This document shows positions 53,674 to 63,840 of a DNA stretch of 64,000 bases, piece after piece. The position numbers and the translations under genes are program-made. Every line of letters begins with the position of its first letter. Within the stretch, counting starts at the first letter, position 1. Source of the DNA: Candidula unifasciata (lineage: Eukaryota > Mollusca > Gastropoda > Stylommatophora > Geomitridae); the NCBI GenBank assembly GCA_905116865.2, contig CAJHNH020000724.1, forward strand, positions 484,501-548,500. The letters run 5' to 3'. The notes under the pieces were generated by a model. The model had not been told where the DNA came from. It saw nothing but the letters and a program-made list of their open reading frames with translations, and did not search any database.

Positions 53674-53725
53674 ATGATAACATTAAGAAAATTGCTATTT
53701 CTTGTGATGATTACAAGGGTAGTAG
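53674..53725 (+). CDS. MAM gene 2, exon 1 (start codon and signal peptide)
   Basis: Starts ATGATAAC with A at -3 (GAAAATG). 17 codons plus one base, then donor GTAAGTA at 53726. Encodes MITLRKLLFLVMITRVV: a short charged start, a hydrophobic core (LLFLVMI) and, after joining exon 57661, VVA|STEFNC, which gives a V-V-A cleavage site. The phase 1 donor matches the phase 1 acceptor at 57661 exactly. I infer a secreted or type I membrane protein. Evidence is structural; a transcript would settle it. Confidence 0.65.
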
Positions 53726-54004
53726 GTAAGTAATTAATTTTTCACCATTAATTGTGGTAATCTAGAATGAATGCCGGCAATTCAAACTGTTTTTTTTTTT
53801 AAGAAGCTTTCAATGAATATAGACGTATGACGTTTTAAATGTAGTGCCTTATGCTTTCCACATCTTTCTCCGAAATTATTACACGACAAGAAGATGTTCT
53901 TTTCTCCAAATTATCAGTTTCTCTAAACTGTTTTAGCCACCGTTTCCAAAGCTGTGTCATCTAGATAATTTTCTCGTGGATACAAAATGTCGCCACTTAT
54001 GCTG

Positions 54005-54275
54005 TCCTAGGACAACCGATCTTAGGGATACTCGTCCGCGGATCAGAAGGTCGTGTGTTCGCTCCCTGGCGGGACCAGACTTTTTTCAAAAAGTGATCTT
54101 GGCTCCCCGGTCGACCCAGCCTTGGGTGGGTACCCGGGTCAGTCATGGAAAGTAAAGGCGGCCGGCGTAATGCTGACCACATCGCCCGACTTGTGCCATT
54201 GGTCTATAACATATAAGTCTAGCCCTATATACCCAATACGTCTGAACGGCGTGGAAAAGGGTCCTTACTTTATTT
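54005..54275 (+). mobile_element. SINE family C
   Basis: AGAAGGTCGTGTGTTCGCTC (box B), CGGTCGACCCAGCCTTGGGT, AAAGGCGGCCGGCGTAATG, CATTGGTCTATAACATATAA, GGCGTGGAAAAGGGTCCTT. In intron 1 of gene 2. Confidence 0.9.
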
Positions 54276-54837
54276 TTTTTTACCACAACACAAACTTAGC
54301 TTTCTGTTGACCAGTCCGGTTAAACTAATGCTGGTCTCCCCAGATCCCTCCCATATATATACTAGCTCACTTCTGATTAGTAGACCTTGAGCCACGTGTC
54401 CTTGACAGAAGGTTACGTGTGTTTTTTTTCGCAACGCCGTTTACATCGCGTGTTGTATATTTTAGCACGCCAGAGCTTTTAACACTTCAAAAACATGGTC
54501 AAACTGGGTCTAACACAGCCACTCTAGAGAGTGCTGCAACATGTCACCGGCATTTTTTTTCGGAATAAAAACATAAATGCAAGACAATCCAGAAAGCAAA
54601 CTACAGAGAAGCACACCCGTGACCTACAGCAAAGCAGGCCAGCCCAACAAACTTATAATTAAAATGTGACCTACTTTGTTTGGGGAGACTAACTTAAACA
54701 CAACCACCAGTCCATATCCTGCCACGCGCCAACTCACACTAAAGCGGAGTGAACACAGTTTTGCAGCCTCACTCCCCAGCACCTTCTGTTTTAAGCCGTA
54801 CGGTCACACAAGGTTATGCGAAGGTTTACACTCGTTA
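54276..54837. other. Intron, nothing recognised
   Basis: No supported feature; the plus frame at 54676-54954 runs into the following SINE. Confidence 0.4.
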
Positions 54838-55200
54838 AGAGGAGCGGCTGGCCGAACGGTTAGATGCTGCGTTCTCAAGCGCGCGACCCGATTTCGAATC
54901 CTCGGTAAGGCTGGGGATTTTTTTCTGTTGTATTTCCCCCGGGTCTTTGGGTAGTGAGATAGGACGCCCGTGTGCATTGTTTTGCACATAAATAAATCCC
55001 TTCACACATGGAAATCGAAAAGAGTAGCCTAACGGCGATGCCCGGGCAAAATTTAGAATTACAAATCTACCCAAAGTATTTCAGGATCCTCGCCGCTGCC
55101 ACAGAGCCTGTGCACTGTGCTGAGCTTCTTCGAACTCAGATTTGAGTTAGAAGAAGAACGGAGCACTTATGGGTTACTACCCGTTTGTCATGATGTTGAT
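54838..55200 (+). mobile_element. SINE family B, full length
   Basis: GAGGAGCGGCTGGCCGAACG (box A), CGATTTCGAATCCTCGG (box B), GGGTCTTTGGGTAGTGAGAT, GGACGCCCGTGTGCATTG, GCCCGGGCAAAATTTAGAAT, GGAGCACTTATGGGTTACTA. Confidence 0.9.
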
Positions 55201-55274
55201 CTGTTGTTCAAAACCTCGAACCTCTAGACTAGAGATTATTTTGTAACTGTGTTGTGGTTCCCCAGTTTAACCGT

Positions 55275-55552
55275 GCATGGGAGTCGCCGTGGCGGTGGCG
55301 GCTAGACTCCCGTCTGTGGATCGGGAGGTCGTGGGTTCGCGTCCTGACGGAGCCAGACATTTGTTATTAAATTACGACTCCCAGGTCGACCCAGCCTTGA
55401 GTAGGTACCAGGTGCAGTCCTGGGAAGTAAAGGCGGCCGGCGTAATACTAACCACATCACCCACTAAGTGCCGATTGGTCTATAAAAATATAAGTTTAGC
55501 CTTATATTCCCAGTACAGCTAAAGGCGTGGGAAAGGGACCTTTTGACTTTTG
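55275..55552 (+). mobile_element. SINE family C, full length
   Basis: GGGAGTCGCCGTGGCGGTGG, CGTGGGTTCGCGTCCTGACG (box B), AGGTGCAGTCCTGGGAAGTA, AAGTGCCGATTGGTCTATAA, GGCGTGGGAAAGGGACC. Only about 75 bp from the family B copy. Confidence 0.92.
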
Positions 55553-57219
55553 AGTATAACCATGCGAGATGGGTATACGGTTGAACGGAGCTTCCGGGAT
55601 TTGTATCTGTTTAATTCTCATCGTTGAGATGTTAATCATGTGAAAAAACGAAAATTTGGAGGGATAAAACTTGGGGGGGGGGGGGGGGGGGGGAGTAAAA
55701 AAAAAAAAACCTACGTCCACTGGGTTAGGATCGTAGTTAGGCAATCTGGCGCATGGCAGGGAAGGCGCATTAAAAAAAAAATGTTAAGTAGTGCTAATTG
55801 CAGGGTGAGTGTTTATATTTTTGTAAGCTGGCACCCTTCTAACCTTCCTTAACAAAATGAAACACGGCCACTTAAAAAAAGGTTTGTGCGCGCCCCTCAG
55901 ACTTTTCAGGTGACGCTCAGGGCATCTGCCACACCATAGGTACGCCCCTGCACTGCGTCCGCAGGAACATGTGCAGACTATTGCATTTCTGCAGCACCCG
56001 GTGTATTAAAGGTAGGCCAGTGAGTGCATGTACGCATACACCTAGTTGGGTGCGTCCATATACTCCGGGATTCATAAACAAAACCATCCCACTCCACAGC
56101 ATGCATACAACATGCACATGACCGACAGAACTCATAACAAAATATGACTGACAGCAAATATTGAATACAAGTGACTCGATAATGACAGGACTAGAAGCAT
56201 AACCTCCAATACCACCCCATCACTGGGATGATAGCAAAGGTTGGTAACGTGATACACATAGTCCCGGTAAAAAGCCACGCTAGAATCCAGCTTGACGGCA
56301 ACGACGAGAATTGACTGAATGGCCTCCCGCTCCCCTCCCCCCCCCCACATTTCCCTAACTCTTTCGGATGCACTATGAGTTTAACCCCCCAACCCATTCC
56401 CACAGAGAGCACTTGAGTTCGTTGCCCAACATGCCACAACAATTCTTATCGCCGATCATTTGGATCTCAAAGCGTGAGCTGGACGGTCCGGTTATATGGT
56501 ATTTACGTACACCGGAGCTTAGCTACCAACACAACCCGATCACATAATAACAAAAGACGACTGGACCCGCTTAAGACTCCACACAAACTCTCACACACAT
56601 ATCCATTACATGACTAACCCGTTCATATTACAGGAAGACAACTATAAGACCACTATGGTCACACGCGAAAATTTTCACATTTCGGAACTATTCACACTCA
56701 AAAACTGTTTTCAGTACTTTTTGGCAAAGTTAAAATACTCAAAATTTTAAAACAATAAATGGTGGCCGAAAGGTCGTTGTGTTTGGAAGCTCGCTCTCCT
56801 TCGAGATACGCCTAGCCAGATCAAAGGGAGACAGAACAAACAGGAAACACCATGAATGAAGAAGGAAGACATGCACCAGTGACAACAGGACGAGCGGTTT
56901 GATTCGGATGGAAGCATTAAGCCAGAAATGGCACAAACACCAGTATTCAGTCACGAGAGTGACGCAAATAACCCAGACCACAAATATAGGCGGAGACTGT
57001 TAGCAGCCTAGGCTAGCTAGCAGCAGTCTGAACGTGGTCGAGCTTTTCTTTTTTTTTTCTCAAAAGGACTTGGACTTGGACTTTTAAAAACACAGTCCAA
57101 GTATACAACTTTGTAACAATATGGGACGTAATTTTGTTTTAAAGCCCCATCCTTGCTGTGTTTTTTTTGGGAGGGGGGGAGGGGGGGGGGGCTAAAATAA
57201 CCCATCTATGTGTTGCACG
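55553..57219. other. Intron 1 of gene 2, mostly unassigned
   Basis: G-run at 55674-55693. C-rich stretch near 56330-56350. The minus frame at 56132-56350 (VVAVKLDSSVAFYRDYVYHV) has a plausible composition, but I recognise no family and no splice signals. G-run at 57178-57190 before a SINE. Confidence 0.4.
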
Positions 57220-57450
57220 GTCGGCTCTGTGGCTAAGTCGATGCGAACGCTTCGTGATGCCAGGGTGCCGGGTTCGATCCCAGCTGCGGGCCATACGCCT
57301 TTCATTGGTTTTGGCAGTGGTATCAAGAAGCCGACCGTCCAAAAAGCAATGGCAAACTACTAGACGTAAATTTGCCTAGAGAAAACACACAACAGCCAGG
57401 GGCTGCTGGGGTTGGTTCTGCAACGTCCTGTAAAGGATACGCAACTAACC
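57220..57450 (+). mobile_element. SINE family A, full length
   Basis: CGGCTCTGTGGCTAAGTCG (box A), GGGTTCGATCCCAGCTGCGG (box B), GTGGTATCAAGAAGCCGACC, AATGGCAAACTACTAGACG, GTCCTGTAAAGGATACGCAA. The cleanest tRNA-like head of the family. The flanks TATGTGTTG and TATGTATTG may be a worn target duplication. Confidence 0.92.
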
Positions 57451-57457
57451 TTTATGT

Positions 57458-57560
57458 ATTGAACGGAATTTCTGGGGCCTGTCCCCGGGTGATCCTCATC
57501 CGAATGGTGGCGCTTTGTGTCACCAGGTGTTTATCGCTTGGTCTAATGTCTTGATGGGTT
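57458..57560 (+). mobile_element. SINE family F, 3' part
   Basis: GGGCCTGTCCCCGGGTGATC, CTCATCCGAATGGTGG, TTTGTGTCACCAGGTGTTTA, TCGCTTGGTCTAATGTC. 3' part only. Confidence 0.75.
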
Positions 57561-57660
57561 TGAACGTCAGTCAGTCTTGTTACAAACACGTGTGAATGCA
57601 GGTATATATTACAGCAGTGGTAATGACATGTGTTTTCTACACCCGACCTATCCCAAACAG

Positions 57661-57807
57661 CAAGCACCGAGTTTAACTGTACATTTGACGATGATCTGTG
57701 TGGCTGGACGCAGGCACAAGATGACGATTTCGACTGGCAGCGTTATTCTAGCCAATCAAGTACAACAAACACAGGGCCGGCTACTGACCACACACTGGGC
57801 AACTCAG
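57661..57807 (+). CDS. MAM gene 2, exon 2 (start of MAM domain)
   Basis: 147-nt exon; acceptor ACCTATCCCAAACAG ends at 57660 and donor GTGACT starts at 57808. Phase 1 to phase 1. Encodes STEFNCTFDDDLCGWTQ, AQDDDFDWQRYS, NTGPATDHTLGNS. First two MAM cysteines, C-T-F-D-x-D-x-C-G-W, D-D-F-D-W, G-P-x-x-D-H-T. Closest to gene 1 exon 2 (38547-38699), to which it is inverted. Confidence 0.92.
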
Positions 57808-58489
57808 GTGACTGTTCAACATACATGTAAATGTCTGCTGTGAGCACCGGAGTGGTGCGGTTACATGTTGGCTAAAAAACACATAATTATTATTGTTACT
57901 CTTAAACTATGATTAAATGCTTCGCGCAGCCCCTTCTACCCCCCCCCCCCCCCCCACACCCACAGTGTAGCTAGACTCCATAAATATCTTTCCTAACTCC
58001 AAACACCCAACTCCCTACCCTAAATTCTTTATCCACATTTAGAGATATACATTTCATATGATTTCATACATATTATACTTTTTTTGCTAATAAGCACACA
58101 ATTATTTTTATTTTACTCTTAAACTAGGATTAACTCCCCGCCTCCCCCACCCCACCACCACCAATAGTGTAGCTTCATAAAAAAAAAACAATGAAAACTG
58201 TTCTTAGAAGTCCGATGGAGACAGACCGGCCACGCCTACACAGGAGCTGAACAGAATAACGGACAAACGGCACAATACCGCCGGGAACCAGTTAAGTTCC
58301 TATTTGGGGAGGACTTATTTTTCTCAAGGCAGCATGTGGATGTGTGTAATGGATGGGGCAAGCTGAAGACATAATTAAGACATGTGTGCATGCTTGGATA
58401 GCATTAGGCGAGGAGAAGTGTGGGTCTGAGTCAAGTCAGACTTGTGTCGGGTTCTGATCAAATTTGGCAGTGAGTGCAGACACTGGCCG
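57808..58489. other. Intron 2 of gene 2, C-rich tracts
   Basis: C-run at 57941-57954; a worn direct repeat (CACATAATTATTATTG / CACACAATTATTTTTA and the sequence after each) at about 57880 and 58094. No gene. Confidence 0.45.
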
Positions 58490-58890
58490 GTGGGCCTGCA
58501 GAATCAGAAGTTCGACATATGATTCATGACAACTCTCACCAAGGGGATGTGATTATCTATACAAGTGGCTCTGTGTTGACAGCAAGACCAAGTTCAAGGG
58601 GATTCTTAGCAAAAACGAATTGACGTCGCTTAGTGCAACGAAGCCTGGCATATGGTACCACAACATCTAGTTTGAGAATGGAGGTGGAGGCGGTCACTGC
58701 AGCCTTCCTCTAGCTTGACAGTCAGGTGCTCATGTGTCGTAACTGTAACCCTCATAGAGCATGCTGAGAAAGGTGGAGACTGATATGCTCCCTAGAGAGT
58801 GGCAAGCATAACTTCATAGGTGTCGGGTAGTTAAGTGTCCTTTGGATATTTTCTCTAGGCCATGGCAGTGTAATAGGAAATGAACTGCGC
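58490..58890 (+). mobile_element. LINE RNase H remnant (plus strand)
   Basis: Matches 8890-9290: VIIYTSGSVL (catalytic Asp of TDGS now Ser), RMEVEAVTAAFL, EHAEKGGD-like shifted frame, ending at GHGSVIGNEL. Several stops. Confidence 0.85.
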
Positions 58891-59185
58891 ACGAAATCTG
58901 CGTAGTCCCCACAAAGAGATGAAATAAAAGAAAAGAACCAAGAGCCGTACTGAAAGGCCAGATTCATGGAAGATGAGGGATGGGTTCGTCACCACAAAGG
59001 TGGGCGTGGACACTAGAGACACATTCATACCTCCTTATCCGCACAGAAGCTCGGTTACACTAGGTTGGTATAGCTGTTACGGGCGCCCTAATTATGATTA
59101 CTTTGGAGACGAACCGGTTATCTGGGATTTACCCTGTTGGTCTATCCTCAACATTGATATTCTTTAAGCTAAGGGTGTCAAGTCT

Positions 59186-59470
59186 GCTATCCTCCGAATA
59201 ACGGTCCTAAATTATCGAGGCAGAAAATATACCCTAACAGGGCGTGGACTGGGGCTTAACTAGATGGCTGGGACTTACGAGCAGCAGCTACCGCATCTCC
59301 CTTCATTTTATTTGCTCGTGAGTCCTAGCCATCGGCGGTGGCGGAAGTCGCCGGAAGTTTGCAGTTCGGCGGTGGCGTATAGTCCCCAGAAGTGCGCAAT
59401 TGACACGTGACTGAGGCTCTGTTATGGTATATTTTCCGCGATAATTTAGGACCGTTATTCGGAGGATAGC
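59186..59470. mobile_element. Snap-back MITE, 285 bp
   Basis: Outer arms 59186-59233 and 59426-59470 are reverse complements (GCTATCCTCCGAATAACGGT at the left, ACCGTTATTCGGAGGATAGC at the right). Inner arms 59263-59283 and 59313-59333 also pair (GATGGCTGGGACTTACGAGC against GCTCGTGAGTCCTAGCCATC). A solo arm is at 26055-26092, so it is dispersed. No transposase. Confidence 0.88.
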
Positions 59471-60385
59471 CCAAGTCTTGTCGGTAGCAGCCAGGTGGAG
59501 GAGAACCGTCACGCAGGCACGCACGAGAGACACGTTATACGTAAACTTTTATTTGCTAAGGGAATACTCGTAAATGCTTCTTCTTCTTCTATCATTCGCT
59601 TGAAACAGATTATCTATATCTGCAGTGTTGTCTCCGTGAACAACGGCGGTGGTTGTCTGTAAGGTGAAGACTGTTGTGATTCACTCAGCGACCCGTAAAG
59701 TTTGGCTTGCAATAGTATAGTTGCAGTATCGGCAAGCCTTGATAGATGCTAGATTCTGCGAATATAGTCTACGGGTGAATAATAATAAGGACGAGTAAAT
59801 TAGTTAAATTTAAGACAACCCAGAAGATATTAATCTAACCTGCTACATCTATATGAAACTGGCGAGTAAGCAACTGTGTTGCTGTTATATCCATTCTGAA
59901 ACTGGAAAATTGGCGGTTATTCCCCCGTGCTGCTGTTCGTGGATTCTGTGAGTGATGTGTCCTTTAGTGCGACAGCAAATAGCCCATTCTTGCGGTGAAA
60001 CAAAGGCATGTGCTTGTTGCTACTGGCAACGAAACCTCAGTGTGCTGTTTTGTGCTGACACTAAAGAATCGGTCATTCATCGGTCACAAAAGTATCGTTG
60101 CTAGCATTAAACACTTCTATCTTTCTACTTCTATGAGTGCCCATCAATACACTTTCTGTTAGTTAATTAATTCAAGGAAAAGAACGGCGAGTTTATAATC
60201 AGTGTGCTGCGGGAACAGTTAGCATCTACACCTTAATACATTTGCTGCGGGAGACGGAGCACCCATGGGTGTATGCCCGGTGTGCTGTGATGTCGATTCC
60301 TAAAGCGGTAACACCACTCTTTAAAAACGTATATGTTATTAATGATGTTGTAACAGATGTTTAAGCATAAAAATTACTATTCTAG
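59471..60385. other. Intron 2 of gene 2, LINE 3' UTR debris
   Basis: 59990-60310 contains TTGCTACTGGCAACGAAACC and GTGTGCTGTGATGTCGATTC, like LINE 3' ends at 9470 and 47575. Otherwise nothing recognised. Confidence 0.45.
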
Positions 60386-60645
60386 ATGGATTCTATATGT
60401 ACACAAACTCAAAGGACTATCGGCTGGATCAAAAAGCCAGGCTGGTCAGTCCAGTGGTCACGATAACAGACGGGCAGCAGAAATGTTTTCACTTCTTTTA
60501 TTTGATGCACGGAGCTGAGGTTGGGACTTTGAATGTTTACATCAGCAGTACTAACGGGACCAGGTTCAGTCCTGTCTGGAGTAGGACTGGGACTCAGGGA
60601 ATTTTCTATCTACTGGGGCAAGTTACAGTTAAGACCACATCTATG
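60386..60645 (+). CDS. MAM gene 2, exon 3 (centre of MAM domain)
   Basis: 260-nt exon; acceptor TTACTATTCTAG ends at 60385 and donor GTGAGT starts at 60646. Phase 1 to phase 0. Encodes DGFYMYTNSKDY, QKARLVSPVVTI, QKCFHFFYLMHGAEVGTLNV, FSPVWSRTGTQGIFYLLGQV, TVKTTSM. Third MAM cysteine in QKCF. Six bases longer than the paralogous 254-nt exon, through a two-residue insertion around ISSTNGT. The closing exon (the h-D-x-A-I-D-D...C part) was not found before 64000. Confidence 0.93.
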
Positions 60646-61494
60646 GTGAGTAATGCGAAATGTATTTGTTATTGTCAGCAAACATCCATTTTTTCGCCCC
60701 TCCCCCCTCCCGTCCGTTCAGTTTTATGAACATGAATATATTTTAATATTTTGGAAAATAACGGACCGATTGTAATTCCATTTAAGTGTGCTGACTCCGG
60801 ACATCCATAGCGTAAGCTATGATATTTATTTATTACGATATTTATTTTTACATTAAAACCGTCTTTGTAGAGTTTTGGAAGGTTTACTTTCATTATTAAT
60901 CTCAGGAAGTAATGTTACTAATCACACTATAACGGGTTCAACATGGGGTTAAAAAAAACCCAACAACTTCATGATTTTCTTATACAAAGTCGTAGTTAGT
61001 AGTGAACGGAACCAAAATAATACGTCGTTCAAGGTTGTTTAATTAAAGGCATATCCTCAAATTAGTGCTGAGTTATTGTATACATAGTTGGCTTTACGAA
61101 ACTGACGTAAGCTCTATTTTATGAGCTGGAGGTGCAAATTTCTAACTATGCAGAAGGTTACCGTTTTACTGTACCAGCACTTTCGCCAGGAATATTAGCT
61201 AGGTCATTTATATGTGATATTCGTGACCCAGAGAAACTTTGATCTGGATAGAGCATCATTTATTATGACGATATGCCTTTGAAAACAAATTTAACTTGCG
61301 CTTGAAATTACCATGTTTACCGTAAAATCTAAAATGTCATTCTACTTGTTTACAAGGTTCAGAAAGATCAAAGGAATTGGCCTATAAGCAAAAACCTGAT
61401 CATCTATGGACTAAAGAAAATGGCTATTTTATTCGGAAAAAAACAAAACAGATTGAAAACGTGTTCATGAATATTTGAACCGGCTATTTCCCGT
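60646..61494. other. Intron 3 of gene 2, nothing recognised
   Basis: Searched by eye for the missing MAM closing exon (G...D-h-A-h-D-D); none found. Confidence 0.5.
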
Positions 61495-61775
61495 GTTGGT
61501 TCCAGAGCTCCATTTTGGTGGAAACAAGAATTGACCCCCCCCCCCCTTTTTTCCATCCCCTCCCAACACGCTTGTCATATATAGGCGACTAATTAGGGTT
61601 TTTGCCACAAAAATCTGAAAGGCGAGGAACCAACAGTCTGCCACCAACAATAACGAAAAATTTGACAACTGAACTAGATATGCTAAACAAATGTGCACGC
61701 AAAATTCAAATGTTCGAGCAAGAGCGAAGCCTGTACCTTCCACTAGCATATAAAACTAGTGAACGCTAAGAAGTA
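61495..61775 (+). mobile_element. GAA-tailed SINE, full body
   Basis: TTGGTTCCAGAGCTCCATTT, GGTGGAAACAAGAATTG, C-run, GCGAGGAACCAACAGTCTGC, TGTGCACGCAAAATTCAAAT, CTAGTGAACGCTAAGAAG. Short tail only. Confidence 0.8.
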
Positions 61776-61854
61776 GATATGGCAGATAAGCTGTGGGTCC
61801 TGATGGCAGGTTGGGTCTCTCCTAGTCTCTATACTCTAAGGCAGTCGTTCCCTC

Positions 61855-62310
61855 GTGGGATGCAATTTTGCCGAGAGTCCTGAATATAGCCGGGCCATAC
61901 ATATGGCCTAGCCATAGATATGGCCTAAACGGCTGAAAGGGGTTTCTGGGACCTCTCCACGGGTGATCCTCATCTGCATGGTCTTACTTTGTGTTATCTG
62001 GTGTTTAACGTTTGTTTAATGTCCTGGTGGCCGCATTAGCGCAGTCGATACGAGACTCGCTTTCAAATCCAGCTGCGACTCGCTGCAGCCCACGATCAGT
62101 GTTCGAAACCGGGCGGTTCCCGGGGTCGACCCAGTCTCTATGAAATAGGTACCAGAGTTGACTTTCTGGGGTAAATGGAGGAACGTCGCTGTAGCTACGG
62201 AGTTACGTGCGGACGGGGACACAGGCGGACAGCTTCTTATCAGCTGTCCGTAATGGTGGCAGAACACTTATGGTTTATAACCGTGTGCAATGACGCTGTT
62301 TCACATTTCC
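61855..62310 (+). mobile_element. SINE F followed by full-length SINE D
   Basis: 61855-62021 is family F (AATATAGCCGGGCCATACAT, GGCCTAGCCATAGATATGGC, GGTGATCCTCATCTGCATGG). 62022-62310 is family D with head GGTGGCCGCATTAGCGCAGT (box A), GTGTTCGAAACCGGGCGG (box B) and end TTATGGTTTATAACCGTGTG. Confidence 0.85.
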
Positions 62311-62531
62311 CAACATTACCTTGACACGACCTGCGCCCTTTCAAGGCCTCTTCTTTCAGCGCTCCTCTAATAGTCACTTCATTTGAATAGCGCTTCTATT
62401 TGTAGGTACTTGATCTTACCATATCTTGCCCACGCCCTATTTGTTTCCTAACCTTTATTTGAATTAACAATTGAGTTACACAAATAATCCCGGACAGTAA
62501 TACAAACAACTGAGACAGACAGGGCCTAGTG

Positions 62532-63240
62532 CAGTGTTGCCACTTTTCTTTGGCAGAAAACATCCGAAACGGAGTCAAAAATTATCTTAAAACATCTAAA
62601 TTTGCGTGGAAAACATCTAGAAAAAACATCCAAATGGAAAGAGTCACAAATTACATAGCAATTGATATGACTTACCCTATAGAATCATGTCCTCATCTTT
62701 ACTGGTCTACCTTAAAAGATCCACAGGATAAACTTAGCTTGGATGATGAAGTTAAAGCTTCATATCCAAAATAACTCTGGTATGCTTTAGCTGTTCCAAT
62801 TTCTTTTAATACCCAACCACGGAGCTGATAAGTGGAACAGCCTTTTCCTACTCTTCATCCAGTTTCTTAGGTTAGATTTGATAAATTCACCTCAAATGAA
62901 CCCGTCTCTCTGGCGTAGTTGGCTAAACCGGATTGCGTGGTGAGCGGGTGACGAACTCCTTGTGGTCCGGGTTCACTCTCGGGGGTAGACAGAAAAGCTA
63001 TATTTCTTCCAGATTTACGGTATTTAAAATGGAATCAAGGCCAAAAGGTTGCCTGCCATATCCATAATACCGAGCCTAAGGGTTAACAACTCATTGCTTC
63101 TGGATACTAAAACAAACAAACAAAAACCTCAAATGAAAAACATCTAGAAAAACATATATCATCTAAACATCAAAAACGCCATCTAAATGCAAGGAAAAAC
63201 ATCTACATCTGAATGTAAAACATCCAAAGTGGCAACACTG
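62532..63240 (+). mobile_element. hAT-type DNA transposon relic
   Basis: Terminal inverted repeats CAGTGTTGCCACTTT at 62532 and its complement ending at 63240. The 8-bp flanks GCCTAGTG and GCCCCGTG agree at 6 of 8 positions, the hAT target-site length. The interior (62530-62880) reads YWSTLKDPQDKLSL, then LWYALAVPISF and VEQPFPTLHPVS, which resembles the C-terminal dimerisation region of hAT transposases, with stops. It is non-autonomous and dead. A SINE E sits inside. Confidence 0.85.
62901..63125 (+). mobile_element. SINE family E, full length, nested in the hAT element
   Basis: 225 bp between 12-bp direct repeats ACCTCAAATGAA (62889-62900 and 63126-63137). Head CGTCTCTCTGGCGTAGTTGG (box A) and CCGGGTTCACTCTCGG (box B); 3' tail (AAAC)n. 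Confidence 0.94.
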
Positions 63241-63507
63241 GCCCCGTGAAAGGAGAGTCAAGGAAATGACCTGTGTATACATGTAACAAAGGAAGAGGTG
63301 TTCTGAAAAAGCAAGGAAACAATTATGTAATTCGCTAGATTCGCTTTGGAAACGGTTTCTCCTGTAAACCTAGAGATGAAAGAGAAACACGCCAACAGGT
63401 CTTAGTCCAGACAGCGACCAGGTGACAATTTCTAGCGGTCTGTGTACATCAAAGAGTACTCATCCAAGTTTTGGATTGAAGGAAATCGGCCAAAGAGTCT
63501 GATTATA

Positions 63508-63690
63508 TTAAACCTGGTGACAAACTCCTTGTGGTCCGGGTTCACTCCCGGGGGTAGGCAGACAAGCCACATTTATCCCAGATTTACGGTATTTATCAGG
63601 GAATCAAGGCCGAACGGTTGCGATATAAATTGTACCGAGCCAAAGGGTTAACAACTCATGGTTTCTTGATATTTAAAAATAATGTTTGAA
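63508..63690 (+). mobile_element. SINE family E, 5'-truncated
   Basis: GACAAACTCCTTGTGGTCCG, GGGTTCACTCCCGGGGG (box B), CAGATTTACGGTATTTATC, ATCAAGGCCGAACGGTTGCG, CCAAAGGGTTAACAACTCAT. Starts between the boxes. Confidence 0.88.
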
Positions 63691-63708
63691 ATGTCACGAA
63701 TTTGCAAC

Positions 63709-63722
63709 CCCCCCCCCCCCCC

Positions 63723-63785
<63 letters not shown>
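63709..63785. repeat. C-run then (CT)n microsatellite
   Basis: 16 C bases at 63709-63724 followed by (CT)n to about 63782. Confidence 0.97.
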
Positions 63786-63786
<1 letters not shown>

Positions 63787-63840
63787 GTTGACAAACTGCA
63801 AGAGAGTGCACCGCCATGTCGTTTCCCTTTGTTCCCATGG

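Noticed and set aside
56132..56442. Minus-strand frame AVKLDSSVAFYRDYVYHV
   Set aside because: Plausible composition but no family recognised, no splice signals, and it ends in a C-rich tract.
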